DNA of 49,992 bases from Opitutales bacterium (GTDB taxonomy: Bacteria; Verrucomicrobiota; Verrucomicrobiia; Opitutales; Opitutaceae). The DNA lies in contig JABITN010000170.1 in NCBI GenBank assembly GCA_018700525.1, positions 1 through 49,992 of the forward strand, written 5' to 3'. How positions within the stretch are numbered: the first letter of the stretch is position 1; the number at the start of each line of letters is the position of its first letter. Shown here piece by piece: positions 44,153 to 49,992 of this stretch. Made by a program: the position numbers and the translations under genes. The notes under the pieces were generated by a model. It was not told where the DNA came from. It saw only the letters and a program-made list of their open reading frames with translations, and made no database searches.

Positions 44153-45351
44153 ATTCATTATCTATCGCAATGCGCGGAATTAGGGAACGACGGGTTTCCA
44201 GTGCGATCACGATCGCGGCTGTGGCTCTAGCGTGCAGTCTGCTGATGTTGGTATGGGCTTTTAAGAAGGAGGCGGAGCAGAGCTTCGCGGGAGCGAGCGG
44301 CGGTTTTGACGCGGTGCTCGGGCCGAGGGGTTCGAAGCTGCAAATCGTTTTGAACGCACTTTATCACTTGGATGAGTCTCCGGGGTTGATGCGTTGGTCG
44401 GATTACGAGCAGGCAACGAAGTTTCCAGCTGTGGAGGCGGCGTACCCATTGGCTGTGGGCGATAATTATCGCGGTTATCGTTTAGTAGGCTCGATTCCGG
44501 AGTACTTGCAAAATCATGAGTATGCGGAAGGTCGTTCGTTTGAATTGGAGAGCGGCGGCTCGCTGTTTGCGTCGGGTTCGATGCATGCGGTCGTCGGCGC
44601 ATTTGCAGCGAGACGTCTTGGCCTGGGCGTTGGCGATACCTTTCATCCGTATCACGGATTGGTATATAACGAAGGCGCGAAGCATGAGGAAATTTACACA
44701 GTGACAGGTGTGCTGAAGGCGACTGGAACTCCAGTGGACAAGGTGGTCTGGATTCCGATCAGCGGGATTCAAACCATGAGTGGTCACAATCCGAAGGCGG
44801 CTACCGATGTGAGCGCGGTTTTGATAAAGCTCAAGCGAGGAGCCAGTATGGCGGGTTTTCAGCTTGATATGATGTACAACAAGCAAGGCGATCGTCTCAC
44901 TTTGGCCTGGCCGGCGAATCGGACGATTCTCCAGTTTTTCGATAAGATTAGTTGGTTCGACAAGATCCTTCAAGCAGTGGCAGCCTTGGTCGCAATCATC
45001 GCGGGGGGGGCGATCTTGGCGATTCTCTACAATGCCATGAATGAGCGGAAGCGCGACATTGCGGTGTTGCGAGCGCTTGGGGCGCGTAAACGGACGGTAT
45101 TCATGATATCGTTATTGGAGGCGGTGGGCATGACATTTGCGGGCGTGATTCTCGGATTTGTCGTGTATGCCGGGCTCGGCATGGGGATTGGTGAAATCGT
45201 GCAACGCGAAACCGGCGTGGCTTTGAGTCCGTTTACCGGGAATGCTGCGATGTTGTGGGCTCCTTTGGGGATGTTGGGGATTGGTTTGCTTTCGGGCGTG
45301 TTGCCCGCGATAAAGGCGTATCGGACGGATGTGTCTCGAAATTTAAGATGA
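44149..45351 (+). CDS. ABC transporter permease, FtsX/MacB-like
   Basis: A 400-residue inner-membrane protein with the FtsX-type layout: one N-terminal helix (about 18-38), a large periplasmic domain (about 40-270) and three C-terminal helices, with MNERKRDIAVLRALGARKRTV between them, the conserved cytoplasmic coupling motif. The periplasmic domain starts AGASGGFDAVLGPRGSKLQI. Its stop overlaps the lipoprotein start (ATGA). With the ATPase it is a mechano-transmission transporter, possibly moving or releasing the neighbouring lipoprotein or DUF3299 protein. Confidence 0.93.
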   Translation: MNSLSIAMRGIRERRVSSAITIAAVALACSLLMLVWAFKKEAEQSFAGASGGFDAVLGPRGSKLQIVLNALYHLDESPGLMRWSDYEQATKFPAVEAAYPLAVGDNYRGYRLVGSIPEYLQNHEYAEGRSFELESGGSLFASGSMHAVVGAFAARRLGLGVGDTFHPYHGLVYNEGAKHEEIYTVTGVLKATGTPVDKVVWIPISGIQTMSGHNPKAATDVSAVLIKLKRGASMAGFQLDMMYNKQGDRLTLAWPANRTILQFFDKISWFDKILQAVAALVAIIAGGAILAILYNAMNERKRDIAVLRALGARKRTVFMISLLEAVGMTFAGVILGFVVYAGLGMGIGEIVQRETGVALSPFTGNAAMLWAPLGMLGIGLLSGVLPAIKAYRTDVSRNLR

Positions 45352-45818
45352 AACTACAGAAATTGGATTTTAAATGGGCTATAGCCGTGGCTTTTTTAGC
45401 AACGTTGCTTGGTTGCTCGAAATCGGACGAAAATCAGGCGGATTCGACCCAAGGTCACTTTCACTTGGCGCCGCACGGTGGTGCTTTGGTTATGCTTGGG
45501 CAGCATATGGCACAGATTGAACTCGTCGCAGAAGCAGGCGGAAAATCATGGGCGCTCTATGTGCTTGATGGGGGAGCTCAGCGTTTCGTTCGAGTCAAGC
45601 AGGCGACAGTGACAGCGAGTCTGGATGGTCGATCTGGGACATTCGAAGCCGTCGAAAATGCGGCTACAGGCGAATCGGCGGGAAACACTGCGAAATTCGC
45701 ATTGAAAGCGGATTGGTTGGATCCTGAGGGCCGCTTCCCGGTCATAATCGATGAAATCGAGATCTTCGGCCAGACGTTTTCTCGGATAGAATTCGAATTT
45801 CCAGAAGGGAAACATTGA
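45348..45818 (+). CDS. Lipoprotein with His-rich putative metal-binding motif
   Basis: A 156-residue lipoprotein: lipobox LLGC with Cys23, then GHFHLAPHGGALVMLGQHMAQIELV, split as HFHLAPHGG and LGQHMAQ, giving His37, His39, His43 and His53. This HxHxxPHGG segment followed by a beta-rich domain is seen in small periplasmic metal-binding proteins beside heavy-metal transporters. Translation is coupled to the permease by an ATGA overlap. Metal choice (Zn, Cu or other) is not visible. Confidence 0.75.
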   Translation: MKLQKLDFKWAIAVAFLATLLGCSKSDENQADSTQGHFHLAPHGGALVMLGQHMAQIELVAEAGGKSWALYVLDGGAQRFVRVKQATVTASLDGRSGTFEAVENAATGESAGNTAKFALKADWLDPEGRFPVIIDEIEIFGQTFSRIEFEFPEGKH

Positions 45819-45869
45819 GTTTAGAGCACAATTCATTAAATTGGTACGATCGACAAGGGGCTTTTCAAT

Positions 45870-46361
45870 ATGAAATACAGAGTTGTTACGGGTTTAGCTG
45901 CGTTGATTTTCGGTTTGGTTTCGTCATTGGCGAGCGCCGAGGAGCTTACGATAGAGTTGAGTGATTTGAGCGCTTTCGATTACCAGCCGGAGGTTCCGGA
46001 ATCGAGCGATCTCGTTGTACGGGCCGACAAAGAGTATCTTCTTTCTTTCCTTCCCGAGCCTATTTTTAAACTGGATAAGAAGAGTATCTCCATCACTGGC
46101 TACATGATGCCGATCAAATCGGATGGTCAGATCGTGCAAGAATTCTTGCTGGTCCCAAATACGATGGCTTGCTGCTTTGGGGTGATGCCTTCCTACAATG
46201 AATTCATTTACGTGAAGATGACCGGTCCGGGAGCTTTGGCCGTCGATAATGTGCCTGTGACTTTATACGGAAAATTATCGATCGAGGAAACTTGGGAAAA
46301 CGGATTTTTCAGTCATCTGTATCACATTCGCGGTCAGAAGGTAGAAATTGGAAAATTCTAG
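45870..46361 (+). CDS. Exported DUF3299 protein
   Basis: A 163-residue protein with a signal peptide (VTGLAALIFGLVSSLASA). The DUF3299 core is clear: DKKSISITGYMMPIKSDGQI, EFLLVPNTMACCFGVMPSYN with a CC pair, and VPVTLYGKLSIEETWENGF. DUF3299 proteins are periplasmic and are found with ABC ATPase and FtsX-like permease genes, including zinc-regulated zrg-type loci in Vibrio; function is not proven. Last gene of the operon, 51 bp after the lipoprotein. Confidence 0.85.
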   Translation: MKYRVVTGLAALIFGLVSSLASAEELTIELSDLSAFDYQPEVPESSDLVVRADKEYLLSFLPEPIFKLDKKSISITGYMMPIKSDGQIVQEFLLVPNTMACCFGVMPSYNEFIYVKMTGPGALAVDNVPVTLYGKLSIEETWENGFFSHLYHIRGQKVEIGKF

Positions 46362-46458
46362 AAGGCGGTTAATCGAGCCATTTAGATTGTCTTTCGTGTC
46401 CAAGAGGCTGGGTGTTGGCGGAACCTTTGTGTAGTTTTATTCTCAATTTCTCATTCCC

Positions 46459-47730
46459 ATGAAAACACCCATCGACAGACGACGCTTCCTGCGGGCGATT
46501 GGCATGACGCTCGCTCTGCCGGTTCTCGAATCGTTGCCTGTGGCCGCCTCAGCAATTTCGGCAGGTCGAAAATTGGGTCCGGCGAAGCGATTAGTATGTG
46601 TTGGGGCAAATCTTGGGCTCCATGCGGGATCGTTTTATCCGAAAGAAAGTGGCTCGGATTATGGCGTTACGCCATTGCTTAAGCCTTTGATGCAACACAG
46701 GGACCGGTTTACTCTGATCTCTGGATTGGATCACAGAGCGAGTAACGGCCACAAAAATTGGGATAATTTTCTGTGCGGGAAAACTGTCGGCGATGTTTCG
46801 CTCGATCAAATCGCAGCTAAGCATATCGGTGCGGATACGCGGATCGGTTCGCTTCAGTTGAGTGCAGGCCGAGGTAGCTTTCGGCAAAAGATGGTGTACA
46901 ACGAGCAGGGCATTCCCTTGCCGATGGTTAAGCGACCAAGCGTTGTGTATCAAACCTTGTTTGGACTGCCGGATGATGTCGACCGGACCGAATATTTGAT
47001 AAAAAGCGGAAAGAGCTCGTTGGATAGCGTTTCGGGTGATGCTAAACGCCTGCAGCAAACGGTGAGTTCCGTAGATAGGGAAAAGCTTGGCGAGTATTTT
47101 CAATCGGTGCGGGATCTTGAGCAACGGATGGAACGCCAGTTGAAAGGACTGCGCGAACCGCGTCCCAAGGTGGATTATCAGCTGCCTGAGTTCGATCCTA
47201 TCGCCCCGACTTTAATGTTGGAAAATCAAGCGTTGATGTACGACCTGATGGCCTTGGCTCTGGAAACGGATTCAACGCGCGTGATCACGATGTTTCTTCC
47301 TGGTTTGGGTGAAGTCTTTACGATCAATGGAGAAACGCTTTCGGCAGGTTATCATGCCCTGTCTCACCACGGGAATAATCCTGGTTTGGTCGAAGATCTT
47401 ATCAAGGTCGAAAGCCAGCACATGGCGCTTCTGTCTGTTTTCTTGGATCAGCTGAAGCGAAAAACGGATACCGAAGGGAAGCCGATTTTGGATTCTACGC
47501 TTATATTGTGGGGCGCTGGGATGGGTGATGCTAGTCGTCACTCCAACGCGAATCTTCCAATATGTCTCGCCGGTGGAGGATTGAAGCATGGGTCGTATAT
47601 TGCGATTGATCGCAACGCATCGGACGCACCGCTTTTGGGAGATCTTTATGTGACGATGTTGCAGCAGCTTGGGATCGAGCAGGATCGCTTTTCAAATGCG
47701 AGCCGCAATATGAATCAGTACCTAGTTTAG
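46459..47730 (+). CDS. DUF1552 protein, Tat-exported
   Basis: A 423-residue exported protein. The N-terminus has a twin-arginine signal: DRRRFLRAIGMTLALPVLES. The DUF1552 domain fills the rest: LVCVGANLGLHAGSFYPKES, TLISGLDHRASNGH, MVYNEQGIPLPMVKRPSVVY, and LWGAGMGDASRHSNANLPI. DUF1552 proteins are found in Planctomycetes and Verrucomicrobia beside DUF1587/1592 cytochromes, as here, and are thought to act together; no activity is proven. Probably co-transcribed with the cytochrome gene, though a palindrome separates them. Confidence 0.9.
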   Translation: MKTPIDRRRFLRAIGMTLALPVLESLPVAASAISAGRKLGPAKRLVCVGANLGLHAGSFYPKESGSDYGVTPLLKPLMQHRDRFTLISGLDHRASNGHKNWDNFLCGKTVGDVSLDQIAAKHIGADTRIGSLQLSAGRGSFRQKMVYNEQGIPLPMVKRPSVVYQTLFGLPDDVDRTEYLIKSGKSSLDSVSGDAKRLQQTVSSVDREKLGEYFQSVRDLEQRMERQLKGLREPRPKVDYQLPEFDPIAPTLMLENQALMYDLMALALETDSTRVITMFLPGLGEVFTINGETLSAGYHALSHHGNNPGLVEDLIKVESQHMALLSVFLDQLKRKTDTEGKPILDSTLILWGAGMGDASRHSNANLPICLAGGGLKHGSYIAIDRNASDAPLLGDLYVTMLQQLGIEQDRFSNASRNMNQYLV

Positions 47731-47777
47731 CAGGGTTGCTCGGAGCATGTTGAAAATGACTTCCATGGGATTGGTTT

Positions 47778-47849
47778 GTAGGGGCATCGCTTGCGGCGAT
47801 CCACTACTAGAACTCAACCGATGCCGATCGCCGCGAGCGACACCCCTAC
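47778..47849. repeat. Palindromic repeat at the 5' end of the cytochrome gene, family B
   Basis: GTAGGGGCATCGCTTGCGGCGATC, split as GTAGGGGCATCG and CTTGCGGCGATC (47778-47801), pairs with its counterpart at 47826-47849 at 21 of 24 positions, over a 24-nt loop. It ends 2 bp before a TTG that could start the cytochrome gene, and it is read through in frame if the gene starts at ATG 47747. Similar in style to the other palindromes here but not the same sequence as family A. Confidence 0.8.
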
Positions 47850-47851
47850 GT

Positions 47852-49992
47852 TTGATAGGTCTGCTTTTTTGTATTTTGGGAATACAAACGAATAGCTTTG
47901 GAAGTTCGGAGCTCCAGGCGATCCCCGATGCATCCTATGAGTTTCTCGAAATGTATTGTTTGGATTGCCATGACGACTTCGAACGTAAGGGGGAGATTAG
48001 TTTAGAGGCGCCCGAAATTGATTGGAGCAATCAGGATTCGCTGGAATTGTGGGAGCGAGCGATTAACGCTTTGGAGTCGGGAGAGATGCCACCGAAGAAG
48101 GAGCAAAAACCATCAGCCAGTGCTCGCGCTTCAATGGTCGATTGGCTGGATCAATCGCTTAGCGAACATGCGTCGATAGGTGGGTCGACGCTGAGACGAT
48201 TGAATCGGCGAGAATACGTGAACAGCCTGAACGCACTGTTAAGTACGAAGTATGAATTGCCCGATGGTTTTCCGGTCGATAGCGAGGCGAATGGTTTTGA
48301 TAACCAAGCCTCGGCCTTGATGCTGTCAGGTCCGCTTTTACAGTCCTATGCTCAGGTCGCGAACGACCTTGCGGAGAAGCTCTTTCCTCCAGTTCGAAAG
48401 TCAGTAGAGCCAATAGCGACGGATGTGTTGGCGAAGGATTTCAGCTATGCTTACTCCTCGGGATTGCTTGTTGGCGAAACCATGCGAGTGGTCTCGAGCT
48501 CGGAAGCTTTGTCGGCGAGCGCAACGTGGCCTAGCAGGTTCGAAGCCAGTACCACGGGACGCTATCAAGTCGAACTCACGCTTTCAGCCTTCAATCCACC
48601 TCCGGGCGAATCTGTAGTTTGCCATGTTTATGCAGTAAACGCGGTAGAGGCTCCAGGCGAGAAAGTAGATTCAGTTCGTCAAATAGGAGAAGTATCCATT
48701 CAGTCGGGACCCCCGCAACAATATCGATTCGAAGGCGTTTTGGAGAAAGGGGAGACGATTGCACTTCGTTACAATAATGCGTCGCTTGCAGAGGATAAGG
48801 TTAAGCTGACGGCTCACGTTAAACGTTTGTTTCTCGAGGATCCGCTTCTAGCGGCAGCTTACAAACAAGCTGACGGGAAAGTTGAACGCGGCCGATTAGG
48901 TTGGGATCGACTCAAGGCGCTGATGAAAACGGATTTATTGCCGGACTCGCCTACTGAAGAGTCTTTAGATGAACTGGTGTCGGTTGTAATAAAAAATCTG
49001 CGACTGACGACAGAGGTTCTTGAATACAAGCATTTAGAAGAAGGCCCAGCGCTTGAGGTGCACAAGGCGACGGTGTTCGGTCCTATCAAGTTAGTAGACG
49101 GCGAAGAAGAAACGTACTGGAAGGAACGCGCTTCTAAGTTGCTAGGTCGAACGAAGGGCAGGTCGGATCGGGAAATGGCTCGCGATTTCATTCACTCCTT
49201 TTTACCGGTCGCGTTTCGTCGCCCGGTAAACGAAGAGGTGTTTGAAGAATATTGGGATCTTGCTCAGAGAGAAATTTCGAAATCGGGGCGATTGGAAGAT
49301 GGCTTGCATATGGTTCTTCGGACGGCCTTGAAATCACCTTATTTCTTGTATCGCGGGTTTGAGGAGGGTTCTTTGGATGCTTATGGTTTGGCTGCGCGAC
49401 TCTCCTATTTTCTAACATCGGGTCCCCCTGATGCTAAACTGTTGGCCGCAGCGCATGAAGGCTCGATTTTGGAGGAAACTGTTTTGAGGCAGCATGCGGA
49501 GCGATTGATCGATTCTAAGGCTTCGAAAATATTCATCCGCAGCTTTCTGGATCAGTGGCTCGATCTAGCGGTTTTGGAAGATTTAACACCTGACAAAACG
49601 CTTTTCGATAAACCGAAGACGTTTAAATATGGCGACAATGAGAGGTTCGCTTTTGTGGAAGAGCCAAACCTGTTTTTTAGGGAAATGTTGGATACGAATC
49701 GTCCAATGAAGGATTTCGTTGATCCTGATTTCACCTATACGAATACTTCTGTGGGGAAGTACGTGTACGAGCTTCCGATGAAAGGGACAGCGAAGAATGA
49801 GAAAACGTTACGCCGAGTTTCTTTTGAACGCGGTGGCCGATTTGGTGGGGTCCTGGGAATGGCTGGAGTGATGACTGCAACCGCTAATGGGGTCGATACG
49901 CAACCGGTTGTGAGAGGCGTTTGGATATTGGAGAATATTTTGGGTAATGCCCCTCCGCCGCCTCCGGATGCCGTACCGGCTTTGACGCCGGA
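47852..49992 (+). CDS. DUF1587/1592/1588-type cytochrome protein, partial at 3' end
   Basis: At least 714 residues are visible; the frame runs off the window. After a hydrophobic leader (IGLLFCILGIQTNSFGSSE) comes one haem site CLDCHDDFERKG, GEMPPKKEQKP, then LRRLNRREYVNSLNALLS (DUF1587), SFLPVAFRRPVNEEVFEEYW (DUF1595-like), SYFLTSGPPDAKLL (DUF1592) and FGGVLGMAGVMTATANGVDT with a RGVWILENILGNAPPPPPD segment (DUF1588). The C-terminal DUF1585 is beyond the edge. These planctomycete-type cytochromes are exported and paired with DUF1552 proteins. TTG 47852 is a plausible start; ATG 47747 would add 35 residues encoded largely by the palindrome. Confidence 0.85.
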   Translation, partial: MIGLLFCILGIQTNSFGSSELQAIPDASYEFLEMYCLDCHDDFERKGEISLEAPEIDWSNQDSLELWERAINALESGEMPPKKEQKPSASARASMVDWLDQSLSEHASIGGSTLRRLNRREYVNSLNALLSTKYELPDGFPVDSEANGFDNQASALMLSGPLLQSYAQVANDLAEKLFPPVRKSVEPIATDVLAKDFSYAYSSGLLVGETMRVVSSSEALSASATWPSRFEASTTGRYQVELTLSAFNPPPGESVVCHVYAVNAVEAPGEKVDSVRQIGEVSIQSGPPQQYRFEGVLEKGETIALRYNNASLAEDKVKLTAHVKRLFLEDPLLAAAYKQADGKVERGRLGWDRLKALMKTDLLPDSPTEESLDELVSVVIKNLRLTTEVLEYKHLEEGPALEVHKATVFGPIKLVDGEEETYWKERASKLLGRTKGRSDREMARDFIHSFLPVAFRRPVNEEVFEEYWDLAQREISKSGRLEDGLHMVLRTALKSPYFLYRGFEEGSLDAYGLAARLSYFLTSGPPDAKLLAAAHEGSILEETVLRQHAERLIDSKASKIFIRSFLDQWLDLAVLEDLTPDKTLFDKPKTFKYGDNERFAFVEEPNLFFREMLDTNRPMKDFVDPDFTYTNTSVGKYVYELPMKGTAKNEKTLRRVSFERGGRFGGVLGMAGVMTATANGVDTQPVVRGVWILENILGNAPPPPPDAVPALTP

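Noticed and set aside
1-49992. CRISPR arrays, insertion sequences, integrases, tRNA or rRNA genes
   Set aside because: I looked for regularly spaced direct repeats, transposase motifs and tRNA-like folds on both strands and found none that I could support. The repeats present are palindromes or short 7-nt arrays without spacers.

Overview
The window looks like chromosomal DNA of a marine, polysaccharide-degrading member of the Verrucomicrobiota, probably Opitutae/Puniceicoccales. This is inferred from content, not from a marker gene: five formylglycine sulfatases, two DUF1080-like proteins, a DUF1552 plus DUF1587/1592-type cytochrome pair, secreted GalM and esterase, a SufR-like regulator, and many palindromic intergenic repeats. 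No rRNA, tRNA, transposase, integrase or CRISPR array was found. Gene order is loose, with single genes and short operons on both strands.

Layout. 1-4.1 kb: NhaC antiporter, isopenicillin-N-epimerase-like PLP enzyme, lipoprotein, separated by palindromic repeats. 4.2-9.8 kb: secreted aldose epimerase, sulfatase, secreted esterase, FAD oxidoreductase lipoprotein. 9.9-10.3 kb: HPt gene broken by an in-frame TAA. 10.6-14.5 kb: large one-chain PurL carrying two different 7-nt tandem repeats inside its reading frame. 14.6-15.4 kb: gene remnants (AAA ATPase start abutting a decayed outer-membrane-type gene). 15.5-25.3 kb: three more sulfatases, prolyl oligopeptidase, TPR protein, receiver-domain remnant, DUF1080-like protein and a sulfotransferase-like protein. 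25.4-28.4 kb: housekeeping genes on the minus strand (FolA, ThyA, S4 protein, PDZ protein). 28.6-32.9 kb: HEAT-tailed sulfatase, secreted PHP-domain protein and DUF1080 protein. 33-39.8 kb: GtrA, DJ-1/PfpI, small membrane protein, SufR-like regulator, CheX-like gene broken by TAA, MgtE, YheT-like hydrolase, BlaI with a truncated BlaR1/M56 partner. 39.8-43.1 kb: minus-strand operon of Cys-rich mini-protein, thioredoxin-like protein (frame broken at an A7 run), imelysin and di-haem oxidoreductase. 43.4-46.4 kb: FtsX-type ABC transporter with a His-rich lipoprotein and a DUF3299 protein, probably metal handling. 46.4 kb to the end: DUF1552 and DUF1587/1592-type cytochrome pair; the latter runs off the window.

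How the parts fit. The sulfatases, esterase, epimerase, PHP and DUF1080 proteins are mostly exported and would act on sulfated glycans in the periplasm or outside, but they are scattered rather than in one locus with SusC/D transporters, and no sulfatase-maturating enzyme is visible. Two adjacent loci at 39.8-46.4 kb look like iron or other metal handling.

The most unusual property is the number of eroded or frame-broken genes: HPt, CheX, receiver, AAA ATPase, TolC-like, M56 and thioredoxin. Three of these are two-component or chemotaxis signalling modules, two of them broken by one TAA each. Palindromic and heptanucleotide repeats have also entered or abutted coding sequences (purL, and the start of the terminal cytochrome gene).
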